Shown: positions 35,532 through 43,949 of the stretch, one piece after another
Layout: each line of letters begins with the position of its first letter
How positions within the stretch are numbered: the stretch's first letter is position 1
Assembly (NCBI GenBank): GCA_963675955.2
Contig: CAXXVR010000010.1
Location: 124,001 to 188,000, forward strand
Source: Desulfocicer sp963675955
GTDB taxonomy: Bacteria; Desulfobacterota; Desulfobacteria; Desulfobacterales; Desulfobacteraceae
Length of the DNA stretch: 64,000 nucleotides
Reading direction: 5' to 3'
Position numbers and translations under genes: made by a program
The notes under the pieces: model-generated
Databases searched by the model: none
What the model was told of the DNA's origin: nothing
What the model saw: only the letters and a program-made list of their open reading frames with translations

Positions 35532-35894
35532 ATGACCTCGAAAAAAGAGTTAAAATTCGCTTCAATTCTGGCAATTGTACTTTTCATCACAGGCATCACC
35601 TGCTACGCCGCATTTCCACCACCGTCTCCGGAAGAACCGGTAAGACTGATGTTTCAAAATGCCGCAGGCAAAGTGTTGTTCACCCATGCTGGCCATCAGG
35701 ACTATGATGTTTCCTGTCTTGATTGTCATCATAACATTGAAGATGATGAAGTCTACAACTGCAGTGAATGTCACGAAGCCACCGGTGACGAAAGTATGCC
35801 GGGAAGAACGGACGCATTCCACGCACAATGCATTGGCTGCCACAATGATTTGGGAGCTGGCCCTGTGGAATGTAATTCATGCCATGCCCTTTAA
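35532..35894 (+). CDS. Tetraheme class III-type cytochrome c, Rnf-associated
   Basis: 120 residues with a signal peptide (SILAIVLFITGITCYAA) and four CxxCH heme sites: CLDCHH, CSECHE, CIGCHN, CNSCHA, with extra His residues (FTHAGHQD) as likely axial ligands. A periplasmic cytochrome c3-like electron carrier. It lies 96 bp upstream of rnfC on the same strand, suggesting it exchanges electrons with the Rnf complex, as proposed for the Rnf-linked cytochromes of Methanosarcina and Desulfovibrio. The start at 35532 (MTSKKELKF) gives a proper signal peptide. Confidence 0.9.
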   Translation: MTSKKELKFASILAIVLFITGITCYAAFPPPSPEEPVRLMFQNAAGKVLFTHAGHQDYDVSCLDCHHNIEDDEVYNCSECHEATGDESMPGRTDAFHAQCIGCHNDLGAGPVECNSCHAL

Positions 35895-35990
35895 CCCGAT
35901 GATGGAACCCCTTTTACGTTTTTACGCCTAAGGATTTACCCTAACCGGTTTAAACACCATGGACCCATTTACACCAGATAAAGGTTTGTT

Positions 35991-37283
35991 ATGATTAAGA
36001 GATCATTTATCGGATTGACCACACCGCGTCTCAAGTGTGACCTGGTTGAACCAGGTCCGAGGGAGCCGGAGATGATTCCCATGCCCCCCCGCCTGATACT
36101 TTTGCTGGACGAAGCACTGGACAGCACAAAGGAAAGATGTATCAGAAGGGGTGACACGGCAAAAAAGGGAGAACGACTCTTCTTGTATAAAGAGAGCACC
36201 CGTTATGTCACTGCTCCCACCTCCGGCACCATTACTTCCATTGCTTCTTTCACCGGCGATTTTGGAAAAAACGCCACCTACCTTGTACTTGAAAAAGACG
36301 GCAAGGACGAACCCACAGAAGATATTTCCGCATTTGCAGATGTACCGGACCTTGCATCGGCGGACGGGGCATTAAGATCCCTGCCCGGTGCCCCGCCCCT
36401 GGAACTTCTGGCATCCCCTGATTCCACAATCAAAAAAATTGTTATTTCCGGCATGGACAGTGATCTGATGTCCACCACCCGGCAATACCTGGCAGCAAAA
36501 TGCATGGATGATATCCGGGATGGCATTGAAATCCTGAAAAACATGACGGGTATCACCGATATTCACATGGCCATTCCAGAAAATCTGGCACAGCTGTCTG
36601 CATTCCAGGGAATGAACACCATCAAGCTCAGTGGAGAATATATTGCCACCCTGCCCCAGATGATCATGAAAAAACACCTGGGGATTGAACCGGTAGCAGG
36701 CAGCACCTGTGAAGCCCAGGGGGTGTGTTTCATGTCCATAGAGGCAGTGCTTTCCATGGCACGCTCCTACAAAGACAAAACCCCGGTGTTTGATAAAATC
36801 GTCAGCGTCATCGGCAAAGATGGGGTCACAAGGCGGGTAAAGGCTTTCATCGGCACCCCCATTCACCGGATTCTTTCCCAGCTGGGTCTTGAAACCCAGG
36901 AAATGGACAGAATCATCATTGGTGGCCCGTTAAAGGGTTTCAGTGCCTATACCCTGTATCATCCTGTACAGCCGGACATGGACACTATTATTTTGCAGGA
37001 TCGTGAAGAGATTCCCGGGGTATCGGATTATCCCTGTATCAACTGCGGCAAATGTGTTCGTATCTGCCCTGCCGGTGTTCCGGTGAACCTGCTGGTTCGT
37101 TACCTGGAAGCTGGCCTCTACCAGGAGGCGGTGGATAATTTTGACCTTGATGCCTGCATCGACTGCGGTCTATGTAGTTATGTTTGCACGGCAAAAATGC
37201 CTATTTTTCAATACATCAGGCTTGGAAAACACGAACAGCTGATGCTGGAAGCTGAGATGGAAACGGAGGCTGAAAATGCATAA
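35991..37283 (+). CDS. rnfC: Rnf complex subunit RnfC, lacking a recognisable NADH/FMN motif
   Basis: 430 residues. N-terminal Rnf/Nqr barrel-sandwich region (RRGDTAKKGERLFLY, VTAPTSGTITSI), a Rossmann-like middle, an SLBB-type segment (FIGTPIHRILSQLG, IIIGGPLKGFSAY) and two [4Fe-4S] sites (C349-C359 in CINCGKCVRICP; C389-C399 in CIDCGLCSYVCT). Canonical RnfC has a Gly-rich GGxGFPT stretch and a CEPY motif for FMN/NADH in the middle. Here the matching region (about 120-160, LPGAPPLELLASPDSTIKKI) shows neither. AAAGG ribosome site. Its last codons overlap rnfD. Confidence 0.93.
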   Translation: MIKRSFIGLTTPRLKCDLVEPGPREPEMIPMPPRLILLLDEALDSTKERCIRRGDTAKKGERLFLYKESTRYVTAPTSGTITSIASFTGDFGKNATYLVLEKDGKDEPTEDISAFADVPDLASADGALRSLPGAPPLELLASPDSTIKKIVISGMDSDLMSTTRQYLAAKCMDDIRDGIEILKNMTGITDIHMAIPENLAQLSAFQGMNTIKLSGEYIATLPQMIMKKHLGIEPVAGSTCEAQGVCFMSIEAVLSMARSYKDKTPVFDKIVSVIGKDGVTRRVKAFIGTPIHRILSQLGLETQEMDRIIIGGPLKGFSAYTLYHPVQPDMDTIILQDREEIPGVSDYPCINCGKCVRICPAGVPVNLLVRYLEAGLYQEAVDNFDLDACIDCGLCSYVCTAKMPIFQYIRLGKHEQLMLEAEMETEAENA

Positions 37284-38244
37284 GCAGAACAAATTCACCG
37301 TATCCCACGCACCGTTCTGGCATGATGGCGACAGTATCGGAGAAACTAACCTGAACATAATGGTTGCAGCGTTACCAGCCATTATATTCGGGGTTATTCA
37401 ATTTGGAATGATTGCTCTTGGCGTTATCTGTCTGGCAATTTCCAGTGCCATGGCCTGGGAGGCTCTCTTTCAATTTATCTCAAAAAAATCCATTAATATC
37501 GGCGATTACAATGCTGCTGTTATTGGAATGCTGACAGGAATGATGCTTCCAGCCACTGCCCCCTGGTGGGTGGTGATCATCGGAACACTTGTGGCAGTGG
37601 TTCTCGGCCAGCAGGTATTCGGTGGTATTGGTGCCAATCCCTTTAACCCTGCGGTTATCGGAATTGCAGTTCTCTCTCTTTCCTGGAAAAATTATTTTGA
37701 CTTTGATGCAGCCCTCTTGAGCTACCAGTTTGATTTTACTGCACTTGCACCCCTTGGTGCCCTGGATCACCAGGGAGCCTCGGCTGCAACGCTCTTTTCG
37801 AACTCAAGCCTTCTTATGGGCAACCAGGTAGGTGCCATTGGTTCCGTTTTCGGACTAGGTCTCATCCTCGGCGGCATTTATCTCATCATCAGGGGTTATA
37901 TCCGCTGGGAAATATGCGTGTCATACATTGCAGGTATTGTCATTACCGCCTTACTTTTTCAAATGTCAAATCCTGAAGCCTATGCTGGTCCCATGTTTCA
38001 TCTGTTCACCGGATACACCCTGCTGGCGGTTTTCTTTCTGGCCCCGGAGTCCTCATCTTCACCGGTAAACTTCATTCCCATGATTATTTACGGAATCATG
38101 GGTGGCGTGATGACAATCCTTATCAGAAACATCGGTGCCTATGCAGACGGCACCATCTATGCGATTTTGATCATCAATCTTATCAATCCGGTCATCGACA
38201 TGATAAGACCAAAGGCTTTGGGAAAGGGAGTGAACAATGCGTGA
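37276..38244 (+). CDS. rnfD: Rnf complex subunit RnfD
   Basis: 322 residues with about nine membrane helices. The segment GASAATLFSN holds the Thr expected for covalent FMN attachment in RnfD/NqrB. GDYNAAVIGMLTGMMLP and FNPAVIGIAV are family hallmarks. Overlaps rnfC by 8 bp and rnfG by 8 bp, so the subunits are translated together. Confidence 0.95.
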   Translation: MHKQNKFTVSHAPFWHDGDSIGETNLNIMVAALPAIIFGVIQFGMIALGVICLAISSAMAWEALFQFISKKSINIGDYNAAVIGMLTGMMLPATAPWWVVIIGTLVAVVLGQQVFGGIGANPFNPAVIGIAVLSLSWKNYFDFDAALLSYQFDFTALAPLGALDHQGASAATLFSNSSLLMGNQVGAIGSVFGLGLILGGIYLIIRGYIRWEICVSYIAGIVITALLFQMSNPEAYAGPMFHLFTGYTLLAVFFLAPESSSSPVNFIPMIIYGIMGGVMTILIRNIGAYADGTIYAILIINLINPVIDMIRPKALGKGVNNA

Positions 38245-38830
38245 AATGATAAGCATGGTTGTTGTTCTGACAGTACTCAGTGCCTTTTCCGGAGGCATGC
38301 TGGCCGCCGTCAGAACAGGAACCCAGGATAAAATTGAAAACCAGATTCTAAAATTTCAGAAAGCTCCTGCCATCAAGCAGATCCTGAGTGATGTCTCCAA
38401 TGACCCCCTTCAGGACAGATTCAAACTGATGGACAATGAAGAAGAAGTCACCTTCTTTGTCGGTAAATATGATGGTGCCCCCAAAGCAGTAACGTTTGAA
38501 ACCAAGGGAAAGGGTTTTGGCGGGGATATCGGACTGATGGTAGGTATTAACCTGGAATCCGATAAAATCATCAATGTGGTTGTAACCACCCACAGCGAAA
38601 CCCCGGGTCTTGGCTCCAGAGCCAAAGATGATCCCAAATTTGTATCTCAGTTTGCCGGAAAAACCATGGAAGACAACCTGGCCACCAAAAAAGGTGGTGG
38701 TGAAATTGATGCCATGTCCGGTGCCACAATTACATCCACAGGTGTTTGCCTTGCGGCTCAGAAGGCCCAGGAAATGTATACCCGGTTGAAACCTGAGATT
38801 CAAAAACAGACCCAACAGATGGCCAATTAG
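38237..38830 (+). CDS. rnfG: Rnf complex subunit RnfG
   Basis: 197 residues: an N-terminal membrane anchor (MISMVVVLTVLSAFSGGMLA) and an extracytoplasmic FMN-binding domain with MSGATITSTGV, whose Thr receives FMN from ApbE. HSETPGLGSRAKDD is conserved in RnfG/NqrC. The flavin donor gene apbE is at the operon end. Confidence 0.95.
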   Translation: MREMISMVVVLTVLSAFSGGMLAAVRTGTQDKIENQILKFQKAPAIKQILSDVSNDPLQDRFKLMDNEEEVTFFVGKYDGAPKAVTFETKGKGFGGDIGLMVGINLESDKIINVVVTTHSETPGLGSRAKDDPKFVSQFAGKTMEDNLATKKGGGEIDAMSGATITSTGVCLAAQKAQEMYTRLKPEIQKQTQQMAN

Positions 38831-38841
38831 GAGATATTATT

Positions 38842-39435
38842 ATGGCACAATCCATGGTAAAAGAGTTTACCAAGGGGCTGTGGGCAGAAATTCCCCCGTT
38901 TCGACTTGTTCTGGGTCTCTGTCCTGTCCTTGCGGTAACAAAATCCGTTGAAAATGGAATTGGAATGGGAATTGCCACCACATTCGTACTGGTGTGCTCC
39001 AATTTTCTGGTTTCTCTCTTGAGAAACATTATACCCGCCAAGGTAAGAATCGCTTGCTTCATTGTTATTATCGCCACCTTCGTAACCGTTGTGGAACTGA
39101 TGATGCAGGCATATACATATCCGCTGTTTCTAAAGCTGGGTATATTTATTCCCCTGATCGTTGTAAACTGTATCGTGCTTGGCCGTGCAGAGGCATTTGC
39201 CAGTAAAAATGCCCCTCATCTTGCCATTGCAGACGGTCTTGGCATGGGAATAGGCTTTACCCTTTCCCTTGGTGCGCTGGGCGCGGTAAGAGAATGTCTC
39301 GGAAACGGAACCATCCTTGGTAACCCCGTATTCGGGCCCGACTTTCAGCCGTTCACCTTCATGATAGAAGCCCCCGGGGCATTTGTCTGCTTAGGGCTGA
39401 TGTTGTGCCTTATGAACCTTATCGGTAAAAAATAA
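38842..39435 (+). CDS. rnfE: Rnf complex subunit RnfE
   Basis: 197 residues, six membrane helices; begins with an amphipathic segment (VKEFTKGLWAEIPPFRLVLG, then LCPVLAVTKSVENGIGMG), followed by VNCIVLGRAEAFASKN, all typical of RnfE/NqrD. Start 11 bp after rnfG. Confidence 0.95.
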   Translation: MAQSMVKEFTKGLWAEIPPFRLVLGLCPVLAVTKSVENGIGMGIATTFVLVCSNFLVSLLRNIIPAKVRIACFIVIIATFVTVVELMMQAYTYPLFLKLGIFIPLIVVNCIVLGRAEAFASKNAPHLAIADGLGMGIGFTLSLGALGAVRECLGNGTILGNPVFGPDFQPFTFMIEAPGAFVCLGLMLCLMNLIGKK

Positions 39436-39450
39436 AGGAGAATAATACCA

Positions 39451-40026
39451 ATGGGCGATTATGTTGTACTTGCCATAAGCTGTATTTTTGTAAACAACAT
39501 TCTCCTTGCGCAGTTTCTGGGCAACTGTCCCTTTCTGGGCACTTCCAAAAAAATGGAAACGGCAACGGGAATGGCCATGGCCGTTATTTTTGTACTGGTC
39601 ATGGCAGGTATGATTACCTGGATAACGGACAACTACCTCTTAAAACCCCTTGACATTGAATTTTTGAGAACCGTCTCCTTTATTCTTGTCATTGCTTCCC
39701 TGGTACAGTTCGTTGAGATGTTTCTTAAAAAAAGTATGCCTGCACTTTATGCCGGTCTGGGAATATTTCTCCCCCTCATTACTACAAACTGTGCGGTTAT
39801 GGGTGTTTGCCTCATCAACATCAATGAAGAATACACCTTCCTGCAGGCCATTGTGGCTTCCATGACCTATGCCATGGGATTTGGCCTTGCCCTGGTGCTC
39901 TTTGCCGGAATCAGAGAAAGAATCAACGTAGCAAGGGTTCCACAACCCCTGCAGGATACCTCCATCGGTCTTGTCACTGCTGGAATGATTGCCCTTTCTT
40001 TCTTTGCATTCAAAGGAATGGTTTAA
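39451..40026 (+). CDS. rnfA: Rnf complex subunit RnfA
   Basis: 191 residues, six membrane helices with internal symmetry to RnfE. NNILLAQFLGNCPFLGTSKK and LPLITTNCAVMGVCL hold the conserved Cys residues of RnfA, which coordinate the intramembrane [2Fe-2S] cluster between RnfA and RnfE. Followed by a strong hairpin before rnfB. Confidence 0.95.
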   Translation: MGDYVVLAISCIFVNNILLAQFLGNCPFLGTSKKMETATGMAMAVIFVLVMAGMITWITDNYLLKPLDIEFLRTVSFILVIASLVQFVEMFLKKSMPALYAGLGIFLPLITTNCAVMGVCLININEEYTFLQAIVASMTYAMGFGLALVLFAGIRERINVARVPQPLQDTSIGLVTAGMIALSFFAFKGMV

Positions 40027-40029
40027 ACA

Positions 40030-40068
40030 AAATCCGCTGATGAATTTATATCATCAGCGGATTTTTTT
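40030..40068 (+). terminator. Terminator-like hairpin between rnfA and rnfB
   Basis: AAATCCGCTGATGA and TCATCAGCGGATTT are perfect 14-bp arms around ATTTATA, followed by TTTTT, just 3 bp after the rnfA stop. This is a textbook intrinsic terminator inside an operon. It would reduce rnfB-apbE expression unless there is read-through or a separate promoter. Confidence 0.85.
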
Positions 40069-40107
40069 GTTTCAACCATACACTGTAAATTACAAAATGA
40101 GGTTATT

Positions 40108-42180
40108 ATGACTGAAGCTCTCTTTTTTATGCTGGGCATCGGTGGATTGTGTGGCCTGGTTCTAAGCTTTGCATCCAAGATATTCTACGTATACGAAGAC
40201 CCCAGAATCTCCATGATTGAAAATAATCTGGCAGGAGCAAACTGCGGTGGATGCGGTTACGCAGGATGCAGTGCTGCAGCCCAGGCCGTGGTCTCAGGAC
40301 AGGCTCCCCCCAATGTATGCGTTATTTCCGGCAGTGAAGGCATTGCCAATGTGGCAGCCATCATGGGGATGGACCCCGGCATAGCAGAAACCCAGCTTTC
40401 ATATTCCATGTGCGATGGCGGAAATCGGGCAGAGAACCAGTATCACTATAAGGGCGTAACCTCCTGCAAGGCAATGGCCCTTATATATGGTGGCCAGCGC
40501 CAGTGCCAGGTGGGTTGCCTTGGTCTTGGAGATTGCATTAAGGCATGTAATTTCAATGCCGTATACATGGGAAAAGATGGTTTTCCCATTGTGGATGAAA
40601 GTAAATGCGTGGGATGCGGTGCCTGTCAGAAAGCATGTCCCAAGGACATCATTGAAGTTAAAAACATGTCGGAAAAACTGCTGAAATTCAACCAGCAGAA
40701 TGATCCTCTTGCACCCTGTTCTCAGACATGCCCCGCAGAGATCAACATTCCCCAGTATATTTCCCAGATTAAAAATGGGGATTATCTGGCAGCGGTCCAG
40801 ACCATTCGCATGAGAAATCCCCTGTTACTGTCCTGTGGCCGGGTATGCCCTCATCCCTGTGAAAATGACTGCAGGAGAGGACTTGCCGATGAGCCGGTAT
40901 CCATTAATCAGCTCAAACGATTTGCCGCTGACTATGAAATGAACTCCGGCTCCCGGGTACCTATCAAGTGCGCTCCGGATACCGGTAAGAAGGTGGCTGT
41001 CATCGGTGGCGGTCCTGCCGGTTTAAGTGCCGCTTATTTTCTGCGCCGTGTGGGACATGAAGTAACCATTTTTGAGGCCATGCCCGAGTTGGGAGGTATA
41101 ATCAGATATGGTATTCCCGAATACCGTCTGCCCAAGAAAGTACTGGCCTGGGAAATTGAAGGCATCTTGAACCTTGGCATCAAAGCTCACACCAACACCC
41201 GTCTGGGGGTTGATTTTGGTATAGATTCCCTGGTTGCATCAGGATATGATGCCATCTTCATGGGTATTGGCGCATGGAAGGATTATGCGCTTGGTATCCC
41301 GGGTGAAGATCTTAAAGGTTGCTACACCGGTATTGATTTTCTGTCCCGGTCTGCAGGCGGAGAAACCTTTGAACTTGGTTCAAAAGCAGCGGTTATCGGT
41401 GGTGGAAACACTGCAGTTGACTGTGCAAGAACCATGCTTAGACTTGGAGTTGAAAAGGTTTACATGGTCTATCGCCGGACCCGCAAAGAAATGCCCGCCA
41501 ATGAGGTGGAGATTGTGGCCTCGGAGCATGAGGGCATTGAGTTTGTTTTCCTTGCAGCCCCTGTAAAGGTGCTGGGTGATGAAGACGGAAAGGTTACTCA
41601 TCTGGAATATCTAAAGATGGAGCTGGGTGAACCCGATGCCAGTGGCAGACGTCGTCCGGTACCCATTGAAGGATCAGAAACCCGATTGGAACTGGATACC
41701 ATTGTAACTGCCATCGGCCAGGCACCCGATCCCGCATTCAAGGATGGGGGTCCCAAACGCATGGACGAACTGCAGCTCACCCGGTGGTCCACCATTGACA
41801 ATAATCCTGAAACCCTGCAGTCAACGGTGCCTTATATTTTTACAGCCGGGGATTCCGCTACCGGTCCATCCCTTGTTGTAACAGCCATTGGTGGCGGTCG
41901 ACGGGCTGCCAGATCCATTGACCTGTACCTGAAGGGCAAACCGGTTACACCGGTACCCAATTCACTGCAGAATTCCCGCATTGAAGAATCCGTCTTTACC
42001 GTGGTTCCCGGGGTTACCCCCATCAAACGGGCTGAGATGCCGGAACTTCCCGTGGAGGATCGCATTGATTCCATGATTGAAGTGGATCTTGTGCTGCCCG
42101 AAGAAGAGGCATTAAGGGAAGCCAGTCGCTGCCTGAAATGCTGCCGCACCTGCTACAATCCGGATACTGAAATCGCATAA
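40108..42180 (+). CDS. rnfB: RnfB fused to a GltD/NfnB-like FAD/NAD(P) oxidoreductase
   Basis: 690 residues, more than twice the usual RnfB length. Residues 1-190 are RnfB: membrane anchor, a Cys cluster (C46, C49, C54, C71 in ANCGGCGYAGC) and ferredoxin sites (C133-C147; C167-C177 in CVGCGACQKACP). Residues 200-690 match the glutamate synthase small-subunit/NfnB type: N-terminal Fe-S motif (CGRVCPHPCENDC), FAD loop AVIGGGPAGLSAAYF near 300, NAD(P) loop AVIGGGNTAVDCART near 430, and a C-terminal ITAIGQ-like TAIGQAPDP. So it should take electrons from or give them to NAD(P)H. GAGG ribosome site, 81 bp after rnfA. Confidence 0.94.
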   Translation: MTEALFFMLGIGGLCGLVLSFASKIFYVYEDPRISMIENNLAGANCGGCGYAGCSAAAQAVVSGQAPPNVCVISGSEGIANVAAIMGMDPGIAETQLSYSMCDGGNRAENQYHYKGVTSCKAMALIYGGQRQCQVGCLGLGDCIKACNFNAVYMGKDGFPIVDESKCVGCGACQKACPKDIIEVKNMSEKLLKFNQQNDPLAPCSQTCPAEINIPQYISQIKNGDYLAAVQTIRMRNPLLLSCGRVCPHPCENDCRRGLADEPVSINQLKRFAADYEMNSGSRVPIKCAPDTGKKVAVIGGGPAGLSAAYFLRRVGHEVTIFEAMPELGGIIRYGIPEYRLPKKVLAWEIEGILNLGIKAHTNTRLGVDFGIDSLVASGYDAIFMGIGAWKDYALGIPGEDLKGCYTGIDFLSRSAGGETFELGSKAAVIGGGNTAVDCARTMLRLGVEKVYMVYRRTRKEMPANEVEIVASEHEGIEFVFLAAPVKVLGDEDGKVTHLEYLKMELGEPDASGRRRPVPIEGSETRLELDTIVTAIGQAPDPAFKDGGPKRMDELQLTRWSTIDNNPETLQSTVPYIFTAGDSATGPSLVVTAIGGGRRAARSIDLYLKGKPVTPVPNSLQNSRIEESVFTVVPGVTPIKRAEMPELPVEDRIDSMIEVDLVLPEEEALREASRCLKCCRTCYNPDTEIA

Positions 42181-42276
42181 TTTTGCAAAAAAATGACCAT
42201 AGCTGATTGCAGCCTTGGTTTAACCGGAGAATGGAATCAGGTTATGCGGTTCCAGAAATTGATCACTTAATCCATG

Positions 42277-42322
42277 AACAGCAAATTACTGGGACCTTCT
42301 GGTCTTTCAGTAATTTGCTGTT
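42277..42322. terminator. Long perfect hairpin between rnfB and apbE
   Basis: AACAGCAAATTACTG and CAGTAATTTGCTGTT are perfect 15-bp arms separated by 16 nt. It is not followed by a clean T run, so it may be an mRNA-processing or attenuation structure and not a strong terminator. Confidence 0.6.
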
Positions 42323-42353
42323 CTGGTTTTGAATCATTGATACATGGAGATCC

Positions 42354-43511
42354 ATGATGTTCCAGATATTGTGCTGCTACACCAAATATATATATTCCAC
42401 GATTTTTACGCCGATGAATACCTTTAAACCGGTAAAGATCTTTAATGATAAACCATGTCGAAGGTTTTTTCCCGCCATAAACCATTTTATATCAGGGTAT
42501 ATGGGTATATTTGCCATGGCAGGTGTTCTGGTATCATCAACGATAAATGGCATTGCCGGAACCCATGATGCACAGATCTACGAAATCAGCGGTAAAACCA
42601 TGGGAACCTTTTATCACATAAAAATATCAGCCCCTGACAAAATAGATCGTGCCATTGTGAAAAATCAGATAGATGCATGCCTCAAGGCAGTCAATGAGAG
42701 CATGTCCATGTATCTCAAAACCAGTGAAATTTCCATTTTCAACCAGTCCCGGGAAGTAATCCCCATGGAGATAAGCCAGGGATTTGCCACTGTATTGGAA
42801 CAGGCCCGTACCCTTTATGGATTAACCGGTGGTGCATGGGACGGCACCATTAAACCCCTGGTAGATCTCTGGGGATTCGGAACAAAAAATCCCACCGGCA
42901 ATGCACCGGACAAGGCTAGCATCCACCGGGCACTTACAAGAACCGGGTTTGACAAAATAATCCTTTCAGAACAAACCCTTGCTAAAAAAAATCCAGATAT
43001 CAGTCTGGATCTTGGGTCCATTGCCAAGGGATATGGCGTGGACCAGGTGGCATCACTTTTACTGGAAACCGGGTTTAAAAATATTCTGGTGGAAATCGGG
43101 GGGGAGGTTGTCGGGTTTGGTGAAAAGAAACCGGGCAGACCCTGGAATGTGGGAATCGCCACCCCGGACAAACAGATGGCAAAACAAACGGTCTATCAGG
43201 CAATTGCACTTCAGGGCCAGGCCCTGGCCACCAGCGGTGATTATCGCAATTTTGTGGTGATGAATAAAAAAGCCTATTCCCACATCATTGATCCGTCAAC
43301 GGGATACCCGGTGGATAACGGCGTGGTTTCCGCATCGGTACTGGCCAACAACTGTACCTTTGCCGACGGACTTGCAACGGCCTTGATGGTCATGGGAGCC
43401 CAAAAGGGCATTGCCCTGGTCAACCGCATGGCGGACACCGAGTGCTTTATCATCGTTCAGGAAAAAAGCGGGGCTTTCAAGAACTGGTATTCCCAGGGGT
43501 TTCCCAGATAA
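42354..43511 (+). CDS. apbE: FAD:protein FMN transferase ApbE
   Basis: Attaches FMN covalently to Thr in RnfG and RnfD. 385 residues with the family motifs GKTMGTFYHI, DLGSIAKGYGVDQV, ILVEIGGEVVGFG, SGDYRNFV and the Mg/FAD site SHIIDPSTGYPV. An N-terminal hydrophobic segment (about residues 38-60) directs it across the membrane. GGAG precedes a double ATG at 42354/42357; the second is better spaced. Position at the end of the rnf operon fits its role in flavinylating the complex. Confidence 0.93.
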   Translation: MMFQILCCYTKYIYSTIFTPMNTFKPVKIFNDKPCRRFFPAINHFISGYMGIFAMAGVLVSSTINGIAGTHDAQIYEISGKTMGTFYHIKISAPDKIDRAIVKNQIDACLKAVNESMSMYLKTSEISIFNQSREVIPMEISQGFATVLEQARTLYGLTGGAWDGTIKPLVDLWGFGTKNPTGNAPDKASIHRALTRTGFDKIILSEQTLAKKNPDISLDLGSIAKGYGVDQVASLLLETGFKNILVEIGGEVVGFGEKKPGRPWNVGIATPDKQMAKQTVYQAIALQGQALATSGDYRNFVVMNKKAYSHIIDPSTGYPVDNGVVSASVLANNCTFADGLATALMVMGAQKGIALVNRMADTECFIIVQEKSGAFKNWYSQGFPR

Positions 43512-43633
43512 GCCTCTTCTCCATCTTTTTTATATGAAATACTCCACAAACCTGAGGCGTATTTCTATCTTTGTTGTTGGCAGAACCGGAGCAGAATACG
43601 GTCCGTTATATGAAAAGGCAGCCTCCAAGGCAA

Positions 43634-43742
43634 TTTCAGCAGAGCCGCCCCCCCCCCGAGAGGCAACAGGAACCGGACAATTGAGCTGTCTACAGTTCCG
43701 GTCCGGGACCATTGCACGTCGGGGGGGGGGTGGCGGCATGAT
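43634..43742 (+). repeat. Repeat family A, full copy 2
   Basis: AGCAGAGCCGCCCCCCCC, GGAACCGGACAATTGAGCTG and TCTACAGTTCCGGTCCGGGA match copy 1 (22061-22160) in order and orientation, with a small number of changes in the C and G runs. Forms a long GC-rich stem. Confidence 0.85.
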
Positions 43743-43764
43743 AACATTATAATGGGGCGTATTC

Positions 43765-43942
43765 CCATTTTCCCGGTTCAACGCTTAATCAGATAGGGGT
43801 CAGGTTTGCATTATTGATATTATCGGTGGGTTTGGCGTTTGTACAGGCTGTGAAAAAATAAGGCCAATCACACAAGCCTGACCCAGTTGGACTCCACCAA
43901 CTATAACAAACAAATTAAATTGTGAGCAAACAGGGAAAATGG
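43765..43942. repeat. Repeat family B, long nested inverted repeat
   Basis: The ends are CCATTTTCCC (43765) and GGGAAAATGG (43933). Inside, GGGTCAGGTTTG (about 43797) pairs with CAAGCCTGACCC (43873). The left 56 bp repeats 26987-27042. About 178 bp, non-coding, ends with perfect 10-bp terminal inverted repeats. Confidence 0.75.
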
Positions 43943-43949
43943 TAATATG

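Larger units (their letters stand above)
43512..43949. other. Intergenic region made mostly of two palindromic repeats
   Basis: Between convergent apbE and the YhcC gene. About 43634-43742 is repeat family A and 43765-43942 is a 178-bp nested inverted repeat of family B. No gene is supported; short frames across it run through repeat sequence. Confidence 0.7.

Noticed and set aside
43530..43781. Short open frames through the apbE-YhcC gap
   Set aside because: They translate repeat families A and B, including homopolymer C/G runs, and have no independent support.
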